A stretch of 64,000 nucleotides of DNA. Source: Caulobacteraceae bacterium. GTDB lineage: Bacteria; Pseudomonadota; Alphaproteobacteria; Caulobacterales; Caulobacteraceae. Positions 10,929-20,800 of the stretch are shown here, in pieces. Where the stretch lies: the NCBI GenBank assembly GCA_019748055.1, contig JAIEQC010000014.1, positions 1 through 64,000 of the forward strand, written 5' to 3'. A program made the translations under genes and the position numbers. The notes beneath the pieces are model-generated. The model saw only the letters and a program-made list of their open reading frames with translations, was not told where the DNA came from and did no database searches. How positions within the stretch are numbered: the first letter of the stretch is position 1; each line of letters begins with the position of its first letter.

Positions 10929-11804
10929 ATGTCCGACTTCGAGCACGTCTTCGAAACCCCGCCGGAAGGCGCGGCCGAGGACTGGACGATTCCGCAGAAC
11001 TGGGGCGCCTACACTCCGGTCGAGCACGAGACCTGGAACACCCTCTACGCCCGGCAGATGAAGATCCTGCCCGGCCGCGCCGCCGACGTCTTCCTGAAGG
11101 GTCTGAACGCGCTGGACCTGAACACGGGCGGCATCCCCGACTTCGAGGTCATGAACCCCAAGCTGCAGGCGCTCACCGGCTGGACCGTCGTCTGCGTGCC
11201 GGGCCTGGTGCCCGACGAGGTCTTCTTCGACCACCTGGCCAACCGCCGCTTCCCGTCGGGCCAGTTCATCCGCAAGCCGGACCAGCTGGACTATCTGCAG
11301 GAGCCGGACATCTTCCACGACGTCTTCGGTCACGTGCCGATGCTGACGGACCCGGACTTCGCCGACTACATGGAGGCCTACGGCAAGGGCGGCCAGCGCG
11401 CCGCTTCGCTCGGCATGCTCCCGAACCTGGCGCGGCTCTACTGGTACACGGTCGAGTTCGGCCTGATGCAGGACGCGGGCGGCCTGCGCATCTACGGCGC
11501 CGGCATCGTGTCTTCGGCGACCGAGAGCGTCTTCGCGGTCGAGGACGCGTCCCCCAACCGGATCGGCTTCGATCTGGAGCGGGTGATGCGCACCCTGTAC
11601 CGCATCGACGACTTCCAGCAGGTCTACTTCGTCATCGACTCGATCGAGCGCCTGAAGCGCGAGACGTTGCAGGACTTCGGACCCGTCTACGCCCGGCTGA
11701 AGGACGCCGACACCATCCCGATCGACGCCGTGCTGGAGCACGACGAGGTCTTCACCCACGGCACCCAGGCCTATGCCGCGCGGGGCGGACGCTTCGCGGC
11801 CTAG
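10929..11804 (+). CDS. phhA: Phenylalanine 4-monooxygenase
   Basis: A 291-residue pterin-dependent aromatic hydroxylase of the short bacterial type, converting phenylalanine to tyrosine with O2 and tetrahydropterin. The iron ligands are His130 and His135 in FHDVFGHVPML and a Glu at about residue 175 in WYTVEFGLMQ. GIVSSATESVFAVED downstream is also conserved. A ribosome site (AGGAGA) precedes the ATG by 9 bases. It overlaps the 3' end of convergent astB by four bases. Its presence beside the arginine-catabolic genes suggests a neighbourhood of amino acid degradation. Confidence 0.96.
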   Translation: MSDFEHVFETPPEGAAEDWTIPQNWGAYTPVEHETWNTLYARQMKILPGRAADVFLKGLNALDLNTGGIPDFEVMNPKLQALTGWTVVCVPGLVPDEVFFDHLANRRFPSGQFIRKPDQLDYLQEPDIFHDVFGHVPMLTDPDFADYMEAYGKGGQRAASLGMLPNLARLYWYTVEFGLMQDAGGLRIYGAGIVSSATESVFAVEDASPNRIGFDLERVMRTLYRIDDFQQVYFVIDSIERLKRETLQDFGPVYARLKDADTIPIDAVLEHDEVFTHGTQAYAARGGRFAA

Positions 11805-13138
11805 GCCCGCTGGAAGGGGTAGAAGCCGCCGCCCAGATCCAGGATGCCGGTCAGCTCGTCCAGCGCCGCCCGGCTTTCGGTCAGCAGGGCGGGATCGGCC
11901 AGGTCGCGGGCGACCAGTTCGTCGCGATAGTGCCGCTCGGCCCAGGCGTTCAGCCGGTCGTGCAGGTCGGGCGTCAGCCGCATCGCCGGATTGGTCGCCG
12001 CCAGTTCCGCCTCGGTCAGCACCACGCGCAGGCGCAGGCAGGCGGGGCCGCCGCCGTTGCGCATGGACTGGCGCACGTCGACGAACCGCACCTCTCCGAT
12101 CGGGCCATTGGAGGCGACCAGCCGCTCCGTGACCGCACGGCTGCGCGCATTCTCCTGCGTCTCGGTCGGGCAGATCAGCGTCAGCCGATCCTGACCGGGA
12201 ACCTGGATCAGCATGGAGTTGAACAGATAGCTGGCGATGGCGTCGCCCAGCGGCAGGTCGGAGTTGGAGACCTCCACGAACACCGGCTCGAACCGGCCGT
12301 CGGCGGCGCGCCGGATGGCCTCGTGCGTCGCCGCCGTGTCCTCGAACGCCAGCTCGTGATGGAACAGCACGTTCAGGGCGCCGACGCAGACCACGTCGTT
12401 ATGGAAGGTCCCGCCCGCGATGGCGTCGCGCGACTGCCGCGCCAGCACCGCGCCGGTCGCCCCGTGCCGCCGCATGACGGCGTCGGAGGCCTCGCGCGTC
12501 TGGCGGGCGGGGAACAGGCCGGTCCAGCCCTCCCAGGCTTCGCGGCCCCAGACCATCAGGTTGACGCCGGGCGCCCCGTGCCCGGCGCACAGGCGCACGT
12601 GATTGGCCGCGCCCTCGTCGGCCAGATGGGCGACGGGAGGCAGGGCGTCGTGAACGGCGAAGCGGTCCGGATCGGGGAACAGGGCGTCCAGCGCCCGCGT
12701 CGTCTGCCGATGCTCCAGCGAGCGGTGCAGGTTGGTCACCAGATTGGCCGGGGTGAAGTGCACCCGCCCGTCGGCGCTGTCCGCGCTGGGCGTCACCGTC
12801 GCGGCGTTGGCGGCCCACATGGCCGAGGCGGAGCAGGCGGCGGCGGCGAAGGCGGGGGCGTCGCGCCACGCGTCCTCCAGCACGCGCGCGTCCGACCCGA
12901 CGAAGCCCAGCGAGCGCAGGAAGCGGATGTCCGGCCGCTCCTGCGGCGGCAGCACGAACTGCGGCAGGCCCAGATCCGCCAGCAGCCGCATCTTCTGCAG
13001 CCCCTGCAGCACCGCCGCCTTCGGATTGGACGCCAGCCCCCGGTTCCGGTCAGACGCTAGGTTCCCCGGCGACAGCCCCGCATAGGAATGCGTCGGCCCG
13101 ATCAGTCCGTCGGCGTTGGCCTCGACGGCGGGCGTCAT
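11801..13138 (-). CDS. astB: N-succinylarginine dihydrolase
   Basis: A 445-residue enzyme, the usual family length, that hydrolyses N2-succinylarginine to succinylornithine, CO2 and ammonia in the arginine succinyltransferase pathway. The N-terminus (EANADGLIGPTHSYAGLSPG) is diagnostic, and the catalytic cysteine lies in NGGGPACLRLRV near residue 365. It belongs to the amidinotransferase-like pentein fold. Its ATG overlaps the stop of the small membrane protein upstream (ATGA at 13135-13138), so it is the last gene of a translationally coupled operon. Confidence 0.96.
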   Translation of the reverse strand: MTPAVEANADGLIGPTHSYAGLSPGNLASDRNRGLASNPKAAVLQGLQKMRLLADLGLPQFVLPPQERPDIRFLRSLGFVGSDARVLEDAWRDAPAFAAAACSASAMWAANAATVTPSADSADGRVHFTPANLVTNLHRSLEHRQTTRALDALFPDPDRFAVHDALPPVAHLADEGAANHVRLCAGHGAPGVNLMVWGREAWEGWTGLFPARQTREASDAVMRRHGATGAVLARQSRDAIAGGTFHNDVVCVGALNVLFHHELAFEDTAATHEAIRRAADGRFEPVFVEVSNSDLPLGDAIASYLFNSMLIQVPGQDRLTLICPTETQENARSRAVTERLVASNGPIGEVRFVDVRQSMRNGGGPACLRLRVVLTEAELAATNPAMRLTPDLHDRLNAWAERHYRDELVARDLADPALLTESRAALDELTGILDLGGGFYPFQRA

Positions 13139-13527
13139 GGCGCTATCCGCACTATTACGGGCTCTGGGCCCACACTAGAAGGCTCCGCGATTACTCCGAG
13201 ATCGCCCAAAACTGGCAGTGCGAACAGCCAGACAAGTCCAGTGACTGATGCAGCCAGCACGGCCAGAACTGCTAGGCCGATCAAGCCGCGTGATCTTGCA
13301 AAGGGAAGGCCAATCACTCCGCACAGGACTAGGAATATGAAGCACCACATCCGCAGGCCTTGATCATGGGACAAGCCTCCACCGATCTTGTTTTGCAGGA
13401 ACAAGTTCAGGGTCGCTCCCGACATGGCCACCCCTAGGGCAACGACCGGCCAGCGCACGTTCTCGAGCAAGGCTTCGCGAATCCCTCTTGCACCGATCCG
13501 CCGCTCTCCCCGCCAGTCGGTGATCAC
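13135..13527 (-). CDS. Small membrane protein of unknown function inside the ast operon
   Basis: I do not recognise a family. The 130-residue protein starts at GTG 13527, overlapping the astD stop, and ends overlapping the astB start, four bases each time, so it is embedded in the operon. A cytoplasmic N-terminus (MITDWRGERRIGARGIREAL) is followed by three or four hydrophobic segments (WPVVALGVAMSGATLNLFL; MWCFIFLVLCGVIGLPFA; GLIGLAVLAVLAASVTGLVW). Base composition is visibly less GC-biased than the neighbours, with more A/T at third positions, hinting at a different origin. A transport or membrane accessory role in arginine use is possible, by position only. Confidence 0.75.
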   Translation of the reverse strand: MITDWRGERRIGARGIREALLENVRWPVVALGVAMSGATLNLFLQNKIGGGLSHDQGLRMWCFIFLVLCGVIGLPFARSRGLIGLAVLAVLAASVTGLVWLFALPVLGDLGVIAEPSSVGPEPVIVRIAP

Positions 13528-14942
13528 GCCCGCAGCCCCTTCATCTCCCCCTCGATGTTGCGGACCTCGCCCGCCTCGAAGCTGGCGACCGGATAGGCGC
13601 AGTAGTCGGCGGCGTAATAGGCGCTGGGCCGGTGGTTGCCGCTTGCGCCAAGCCCGCCGAAGGGCATGTCGCCCGCCGCGCCGGTGGTCGGGCGGTTGAA
13701 GTTCACGACGCCCGCGCGGATGCGGGTGATGAACCGGTCCCACTTCGCCGGATCGTCGCTGACCAGACCGGCGGACAGGCCGTACTTCGTCCGGTTCGCC
13801 GCCGCGATCGCCTCATCGAACAGGGGCACGCGCTGGACCGACAGGAAGGGGGCGAAGATCTCCTCGTCCGGCACGGTCACGTCGGTGACGTCGATCAGGG
13901 CGGGTCTGACGAAGGCGTCCGACAGGCCCTCGACCGGGCCCGTGTCGCGGATCACGCGCGCGCCCATGTCGATCCGCGCCTGCAGCGCCTCGCGCGCCTG
14001 CGCCGCGGCGCGGGCCGAGATCAGCGGGCCGCCGAACGGCTCGGGCGACGAGTTCCACGGCGCATAGGTCAGACGGTCCATCATGGCCGCCACGGCCTCG
14101 ATCACGGCGTCGCCCTTCGGCCCCGCCTCGACGATCAGCCGCCGCGCGCACGAGCAGCGCTGGCCGGTGGTGACGAAGGCGCTCATGGCCACGATGCCGG
14201 CCACGGCCTCCGCGTCCTGGGCGTCCCAGACCACCAGCGGATTGTTGCCGCCCAGCTCCAGCGCCAGGATCACGTGTGGGTTTTCGGCGAACTGGCGCTT
14301 GAAGTGAGCGCCCGCGGCGCCCGAGCCGGTGAACATCAGGGCGTCGATGTCCTGGCTCAGCAGGGCCTGACCCACCTCGCGCCCGCCCTGCACGACGTTG
14401 ACCACCCCCTCCGGCAAGTCGGCCTCGCGCAGGCACTCCAGCATCAGCTGCCCGGTCAGCGGCGCTTCCTCGGACGGCTTGAAGATCACGACATCGCCCG
14501 CCAGCAGCGCCGGGACGATGTGGCCATTGGGCAGGTGGCCGGGGAAGTTGAACGGCCCCAGCACCACCGCCACGCCGTGCGGTCGGTGGCGCAGCACCGC
14601 GCGGCCGAAGCCGGTGGCGGTCTCGCGTTCGCCGGTCCGCTCGTCATAGGCGCGGATGGAGATGTCGACCTTGCCCTGCATGGCCGCCAGTTCGGCGGTG
14701 GTCTCCCACAGCGCCTTGCCGGTCTCGCGGCTGATGGCCTCGGCGATCTCCGGCGCGCGGGCCTTCAGCGCCGCCTGATAGCGCTTCAGGGCGTCGATGC
14801 GGGACTGCCTGGGCCGATCAGCCCAGTCGGCAAAGGCGCGCCGCGCCATCACCGCCGCGCGCTCGACCTCGCCCACGGTGGCGGCGTCGCCTTCCCACAC
14901 GGTCTCGCCGGTGGCCGGGTCGGTGGAGATCAGTCGGCTCAT
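13524..14942 (-). CDS. astD: Succinylglutamate-semialdehyde dehydrogenase
   Basis: A 472-residue NAD-dependent aldehyde dehydrogenase, oxidising N-succinylglutamate 5-semialdehyde to N-succinylglutamate in arginine catabolism. The catalytic glutamate is in LALELGGNNPLVVWD and the catalytic cysteine in TTGQRCSCARRLIV, both astD-like; the N-terminus LISTDPATGETVWEGDAATV also fits. It sits between astA (4-base gap) and the small membrane protein (4-base overlap). Overall match to astD rather than a generic aldehyde dehydrogenase is supported by the flanking astA and astB. Confidence 0.95.
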   Translation of the reverse strand: MSRLISTDPATGETVWEGDAATVGEVERAAVMARRAFADWADRPRQSRIDALKRYQAALKARAPEIAEAISRETGKALWETTAELAAMQGKVDISIRAYDERTGERETATGFGRAVLRHRPHGVAVVLGPFNFPGHLPNGHIVPALLAGDVVIFKPSEEAPLTGQLMLECLREADLPEGVVNVVQGGREVGQALLSQDIDALMFTGSGAAGAHFKRQFAENPHVILALELGGNNPLVVWDAQDAEAVAGIVAMSAFVTTGQRCSCARRLIVEAGPKGDAVIEAVAAMMDRLTYAPWNSSPEPFGGPLISARAAAQAREALQARIDMGARVIRDTGPVEGLSDAFVRPALIDVTDVTVPDEEIFAPFLSVQRVPLFDEAIAAANRTKYGLSAGLVSDDPAKWDRFITRIRAGVVNFNRPTTGAAGDMPFGGLGASGNHRPSAYYAADYCAYPVASFEAGEVRNIEGEMKGLRA

Positions 14943-14946
14943 GGGG

Positions 14947-15954
14947 TCAGCTCTTCACGCGGATCGGGTCGCCGTCGCGCACCTTCAGGGCGGCGGCGGT
15001 TTCACCGTCGATATGGGCATGGTCGCCCTCGATCGCCGCCTTCTGCCGCACGGCGCGGAAGCCCGCGATGCTGGCGGTCGAGATCAGGGCCGGCAGTTCG
15101 GCGTCGACCTGGTCCACGATCCTGGCTGTCAGGGCGCGCGCGTCGCGCACGGTGCGGATGTCGTCGCGGCGGCAGGTGACGGTCGGTCCGGCGTCGAAGA
15201 TGTCGACCAGGCCGTTGGGCCGGAAGCCCTCGCTCTCCAGCAGCGCCATCGCCGGCACGCCCTGCGGATGGACCTTGCCGATCACCGCCCGCGCGGGCTC
15301 GGGCAGCAGCTCGACGTAGATCGGCTCGCGCGGCGCCAGGTCCAGGATGAACTGCTTGTCGGTCGAGCCGGTCATCCGGTCGGCCTCGTCGAACTCCATG
15401 GGGAAGAACTTGTGCGCCACGTGGTCCCAGAAGGGACAGGCGCCGTCGGGCGTGAACACGCCGCGCAGCTCGGCCAGCACGGTGTCGGCGAACAGGTCCG
15501 GCTGGGCCCCGATCAGCATGTAGCGCGACTGGCTGAGCAGCCGCCCCGCGCCGCCCTTGCGCCGGTCCGCCTTCAGGAAAAGCGACCCCACTTCGGTCCA
15601 GCCCGTGCACTCGTTGACCAGCTTCAGCGTCTGGTGCTCCAGCCGCACCCCCAGGCTGGGCGACGACTGCGTCGTGTTCTGCACCCGGAAGCTGAAGAAC
15701 GGACGCTTCAGCCCCACGGTGGCCTTGACCGAGCCCACACCGTCGACGTCGCCGGTGTCGGTCTCCTCCAGCATCAGCGTGTACCAGGCCTGCTCCTTCG
15801 GCACCGCGCCGGCGAAGCTGTCGCGGCACAGGTCCAGCCGCTCGGACAGCTGGTCCGGATCCTCGGGCAGGCTGGTGAAGCCGGGCCCGGACAGGATGGC
15901 CAGTTCCAGAAGGAAGTCGAGGTCGGCAGGGCCGGCGGGTCGAACGACGAGCAT
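14947..15954 (-). CDS. astA: Arginine N-succinyltransferase
   Basis: A 335-residue enzyme, family length, using succinyl-CoA to succinylate arginine, the committing step of the AST pathway. MLVVRPAGPADLDFLLELA is the GNAT-like start, KRPFFSFRVQNTTQSSPSLG and EVGSLFLKADRRKGGAGRLL are strongly conserved in AstA, and the C-terminal part ends in GDPIRVKS. Only one astA is present, unlike the paired aruF/aruG subunits of Pseudomonas. It lies 5 bases after the M20 hydrolase gene and 4 before astD. Confidence 0.95.
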   Translation of the reverse strand: MLVVRPAGPADLDFLLELAILSGPGFTSLPEDPDQLSERLDLCRDSFAGAVPKEQAWYTLMLEETDTGDVDGVGSVKATVGLKRPFFSFRVQNTTQSSPSLGVRLEHQTLKLVNECTGWTEVGSLFLKADRRKGGAGRLLSQSRYMLIGAQPDLFADTVLAELRGVFTPDGACPFWDHVAHKFFPMEFDEADRMTGSTDKQFILDLAPREPIYVELLPEPARAVIGKVHPQGVPAMALLESEGFRPNGLVDIFDAGPTVTCRRDDIRTVRDARALTARIVDQVDAELPALISTASIAGFRAVRQKAAIEGDHAHIDGETAAALKVRDGDPIRVKS

Positions 15955-15959
15955 GCGGG

Positions 15960-17210
15960 TTACGCGGTCTCCAGGCGAAGGCGTTTAAGGCGGGCGGCGT
16001 CGATCTCTCCGGACGCGACGCGGCACAGGATCAGGGCGCTGAGCCTCGCCCTCTCCGCAAAGGACTCGGGCCAGGCGAACTCCTGATCCGAATGGATGTC
16101 GCCGCCGACGACGCCCAGCGTGTCGACGTTGGGCAGGCCCGCGGCGTGCAGGTTGTTGCCCTCGCACACCCCGCCCGACGGCTTCCACGCGATCGTCTGG
16201 CCCAGCAGGGCGCCGGTCGCCCGCACCGCTTCGAACAGCTCGGTCTGGGCCGCGTCCATCGGCTTCGGCGCGCGGGTCATGCCGCCATGCAGGTGCAGCG
16301 ACAGGCCGGGCAGGGGAGGGGCGCCGGCGATCTCGCCCACCGCGTCGGTCACCCAGGCGGCGGACTGGCTGTCGGGGACGCGGACGTTGAACCGCACCAC
16401 GGCCCGGTCGGCCACGACGTTCAGCGCGCCGCCCCCCGAAATCTTGGCCACATTGACCGTCACGCTTTCGCGCCGGCCGTTCAGCTCGTGCAGCTGCGCC
16501 GCGACGATGGCCGCGCCGGCGACGGCGTTGGCTCCCTCATGGAAGGCGCGGCCCGCGTGCGCGGCCTTGCCCTGCACGACCAGATGGAAGTTGCCGCTGC
16601 CCTTGCGCGCGCCCGCCAAGGTGCCGTCCGGCAGCGACGGCTCATAGGTCAGGCCCAGATGCCCGCGCACGCCCAGTTCGGCCAGCAGCGGCGCGGAGCC
16701 CGGCGAGCCGATCTCCTCGTCCGGCGACAGCAGCACGGTCCAGCCGACGGCCTCGCGCGCGGGATGGGTCTCGAACGCCTCCAGCGCGCCCAGCATAACG
16801 GAGATGCCGCCCTTCATGTCGGCGATCCCCGGACCGTTCAGGGCGCCGTCGGCGCGGCGCATGACGGACTGGAACGACGACTCGACCGGGAAGACGGTGT
16901 CGTAATGGCCGGTCAGCACGATCTGGATGGGCGCTTCGGGCCGGCAGGTCAGCTTCAACGCCGGCGCATGCGGCCGCGACAAGACCTCGCCCTGTTCGCC
17001 GATCGTGACCGAATCCGCCGTCGGCACGCGCTCCACCCCGCAGGGCAGGCGCGCGGCCTCGGCCTCCAGAAGGTCCAGCATCCGCGCCAGTCCCTCCGTA
17101 TTGCCGCTGCCGGAGTTGATCCCGGCCCAGGTCATGGCGCGATCCACCAGCCGCTCGGCGTCGGCGGCGACCTTGTCGAGCACGGCCTGTTCGGAAGAAG
17201 AGAACGACAT
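15960..17210 (-). CDS. M20 family metallo-hydrolase (deacylase/carboxypeptidase) heading the ast operon
   Basis: A 416-residue zinc hydrolase of the M20 family (acetylornithine deacetylase / CPG2 type). Metal and catalytic residues are visible: LTGHYDTVFP (His, Asp), GPGIADMKGG (bridging Asp), LLSPDEEIGSPGS (catalytic Glu and ligand) and GDIHSDQEFAWPESF (last His). It is first in the operon with astA, astD and astB. No astE (succinylglutamate desuccinylase) is in the window, so this enzyme could release succinate from N-succinylglutamate or act on another acylated intermediate; that is inference. The start ATG 17210 faces the divergent membrane gene. Confidence 0.85.
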   Translation of the reverse strand: MSFSSSEQAVLDKVAADAERLVDRAMTWAGINSGSGNTEGLARMLDLLEAEAARLPCGVERVPTADSVTIGEQGEVLSRPHAPALKLTCRPEAPIQIVLTGHYDTVFPVESSFQSVMRRADGALNGPGIADMKGGISVMLGALEAFETHPAREAVGWTVLLSPDEEIGSPGSAPLLAELGVRGHLGLTYEPSLPDGTLAGARKGSGNFHLVVQGKAAHAGRAFHEGANAVAGAAIVAAQLHELNGRRESVTVNVAKISGGGALNVVADRAVVRFNVRVPDSQSAAWVTDAVGEIAGAPPLPGLSLHLHGGMTRAPKPMDAAQTELFEAVRATGALLGQTIAWKPSGGVCEGNNLHAAGLPNVDTLGVVGGDIHSDQEFAWPESFAERARLSALILCRVASGEIDAARLKRLRLETA

Positions 17211-17317
17211 GCCGTGGGCTTAGCCGCCCCCATCGCAAAGGTGAAGGCGAAGCCGCTTCGCGTGCGACGCCGCAGGGCGTAGCATCCCGTGGGAATCGCG
17301 GGGGAGAACGCAGGGCG

Positions 17318-17839
17318 ATGACTCAGTGGATCCACATGATCAACCCGCTCGCGCCCTTGCGCGGCGAGGTCGAGGCGCGGGCGGCCGCGGGAGCCTCCAG
17401 CTTCGCCCTGTTGATCTCGGGCGCCATGTCCGCCTTCGGGGCGGTGCTGATGAGCCAGAACATGGGCGCCCTGCGCATGGCGGCGACCGAAGAGGCGCGG
17501 CGTTTCGCCGAACAGTCTCCTCAGACGGCGGCCATCCTTCAGGGGATGGTCGAAAACGGCATGATCGAGATGGGCGTCGTTCTGGCCGGCGGCTGGGCGG
17601 CGTTCCAGGTCATTCTGGCGGCCTGGCACTGGCGTCGGCGCGGCACCGTGATCCCGATCATCTTCCTGGTTCTGCTGGTCTATCGGTTGGGTGACCGGGC
17701 GATCGACCTGGCATTGCGGCCCGGCGACGCGACCGGCTGGACCTTCGTGAGCGTGGTGCTTCTGGCGGTGTGCGTACTTCTTCATGCGGTGTCGCTGCGA
17801 GGCGCCTCGCGCGCGGCGGAGCTGCGCAGGGCCGCCTGA
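17318..17839 (+). CDS. Uncharacterised four-helix membrane protein
   Basis: A 173-residue protein I do not recognise. Four hydrophobic segments are visible (around GASSFALLISGAMSAFGAVL, MGVVLAGGWAAFQVILAAW, VIPIIFLVLLVYRLGDRAID and WTFVSVVLLAVCVLLHAVSL). The ribosome site GGGAGAA lies upstream of ATG 17318. It is a single gene divergent from the ast operon and convergent with tamB, whose stop follows at once. Nothing points to a function. Confidence 0.75.
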   Translation: MTQWIHMINPLAPLRGEVEARAAAGASSFALLISGAMSAFGAVLMSQNMGALRMAATEEARRFAEQSPQTAAILQGMVENGMIEMGVVLAGGWAAFQVILAAWHWRRRGTVIPIIFLVLLVYRLGDRAIDLALRPGDATGWTFVSVVLLAVCVLLHAVSLRGASRAAELRRAA

Positions 17840-20800
17840 TCAGTCGCGGTTGGGACGTCGGTCCTCGCGGCCGTCGGTCCGACCGCTCTCGCGTCGCCAG
17901 CGGATCGACAGGCTGGCCTCGCCCTGGCCGCCGAACTTCGACTGGATGGCCAGGTTGCGTCGCGGCTGCCATTCCACGCTGACGGCCGCGCCGCCTTCGC
18001 CGCCGCCGATGATCTCCAGATAGACGTCGTCGGAGATGTAGCGCCCGCCCGCCACGGTCAGGCCCGACGCCTCCGCCCCGAACGACAGGCGGTCCAGTCC
18101 AGCCAGCTCCCTCAGGCTGCCGAACACGTCGAACCCGCCGCCGCCCGCCAGCGACGCCACGCCCGACGCCAGCTGCGCCGCCTCGACCGGCGACAGCTGA
18201 GAGGCGGAACGTCCGAACAACACCTGGGACAGGATTTCGTCCTGCGGCAGGGCGGGGGTGGAGGTGAGGGCGATCACCGGCCGCGCGGCAGTCCCTGTGA
18301 CGCGGATCGTCGCCGTCAGAGCCGGATCGTCGCGCGTGGCCTCCAGGTTCAGCCGGATCTGCGCCGGATCGGTCGACAGGATGACGCGACCGTCCTCATC
18401 GAAGACGAAGCGCTTGCCCGCGAACTCATAGTCGCCGCGCACCACCCGGGCGACGCCGCTCAGCGTCGGTCTGGTCAGGGTGCCGCCGACGTCGGCCGTC
18501 ACGTTCATCTCGACGTTCAGACCCCGCCCGACCACGCGGATGTCGCCGCCGGGAGATCGTATCTGGATCGCCAGACGGATCAGCGGGCCTTGTGGGCCGC
18601 GCACCTGTTCCACCTCGTCGTCCGGTATGTCGCCCGGCCGGTTCACCTCGATCACGTCCATGCGCACGATGCCGTTCGAGCCCGGCAGATTCGGCTCGAT
18701 CCGCGCCTCGTCGACGTCCAGCCGACCGGCCAGGGTGATGGCGCCGTCCGTGCGTCGCTCGACGGTGATCGGCCCCGAAGCCCGCGCCACAGCCAGGTCG
18801 TTGTCGATCACGCGGAAGCGGTTCAGGTCCAGTCTGAAGCTGGACGCGCCGCCTTGACGCAGGCCCAGTCGCCCGTCGCCACCGACCGTGCCGCCCTCGC
18901 CGTCGGTCGCCGTAAACGTTTCGATCAGGGCGGTCTCGTCGTCGAACCGAACCGCCAGACGGAGAGCCTCCAGCCTCAGGCCCGACGTCGAGTCGCGGAA
19001 TGCGCCCTGCGCCAGGTCCAGTCGACCGGTCAGGCGCGGCTCGTTCCAGCTGCCGCCCAGCGTTGCGTCGGCTTCGACCTGTCCCGACAGGGTGCGGTTT
19101 CCGCCGACGAACAGGTCCCAGATCGGCTGTATCTGGCCTTCCGCCGAGACCTGTCCCGACATCGGGCGCGTTCTGTCGATTGCCAGCCGCAGCGGGCTGG
19201 CCGAGGCCACGACCGGCAAGGTCACGTCCGCTGAGGCCTCGACGGCGCCCTCGTCCTTCGCCTGGGCGACCAGTCGGAGGCGGTCGTCGATCAGACTGGC
19301 GTTGAGCGTTCCGTCCACCGCCATGCCGCGTGGGGCGTCCACGCTGCGGACATTCTCGAGGGTCAGTTGGGCCGAACCCGTCAGATCGTCGCCGGCCCCG
19401 CGAAGAGATACGGTGCCGGTCGCACGGCCACGCAGGTCTCCAACCAGCGAGCCCAACTCCACGCTGGTCAGGTCGGCTTGGACGAAGGTCGCCCGGCTGT
19501 CGGAACGATAGTCGCCGATCAACACGCCGCCGCCGACGGCAAGATCAGCGCGGACCACGCGGCCGTCGTCCGCCATGGCGAACACCAGCGGCCGGCGCGT
19601 GGTGAAGGCGATTTCCCTCACGCGTCCGTCGCCGTTCAGCGTCACGGTTTGTGCCTGCGACGTCCGGGAATAGACGCCGTCGCCCTGGAACTGCACCGGG
19701 GTGCCGCCGCCGACGTCGACCGAAGCGGTAAAGGGCAGGTTGGCTAGAGAGCCGGAGCCTCGCAGCTCCAGGGTCCGGATCGACAGGGTCGATCCGGCGA
19801 ACGTCACGTTGCGTCCCGAGACGTTCAGCACGGCGCTTTCCGAAGCCGCGCCGTCGGTCAGGCGCACCCGCCCGTCCAACGCCCCGCTGCGCAGAAAGGC
19901 CCCAGGGCGTGCCGTAAACGTCAGGTCGGCGCTTGAGGGGAAGCCGCGCGACAGGGTCACGTCGCCCTGCGCCACCACCCCGCCGGCGTTCAGGTCCACG
20001 CCCGTCAGCCGCGTCCGGTTCTGTCCGAGGGCGAAGGCGGCGACCGCGCGCGCGGGCCCATAGGGAGACCCGGCGGTCACCGCGATCCGGCCGTCCGTCT
20101 CATCAGGGCCCTTGGCGAAGGTCAGCGTCATTCGCGCCTCGGAAAGTGCCAGGGCGCCGACCTCTATTCGGTCGAACGCTGCGCGCAGGTCGGCGCGCGG
20201 CCGACTCAGGGTTCCAGTGAGACCGCCGTCGCCGCGCATCGCGCCCGCGATCTCCACCGGCCCCACGCCGAAAGGCCCGTCCGCAGTCCAGCCGATGGCC
20301 AGTCGCATCGATCCGTCAAAGCCAAGGGTGCCCTTCGCCGTCGCGGCGGCGTCTTCGCCGGTCAGCGCGGCTTGATCGACCAGCAGCCGCGATCCCTCCA
20401 GAACGCCCGTCGCCTGCAGCCGGGGCTGAGCGCCCAGCAGACGATCCACCTCGCCGACGCCGCTTTCCAGTCCGCGTCCACGACCGTCGAACGCGATCCG
20501 CCATGGTGCCCCGACGCGTGAAGAACTCGCCGTCACCGGGCCTCCGAAAGCGCCCGATCCGCCCGGCCGGATGCGCGCCACGTCGGTGATTTCGGCCCTG
20601 CCGCGGAACGCCAGGGCTCCGTTCAAGCCCCGTGAGCCCTGCCCTTCGACCTTCAGAGCCTGACCCGTTAGGTCGAGCCGGCGCAGCAGCACTGCGCCGT
20701 CGGCCTCGCGCACGGCGTCAACCTCGACGTAGGCTTCTCGGCCGAGCAGACCGCCCACGACGCCTTCGCTCGAGCCGCCGACCGCGCTCAGCCTGCCCTC

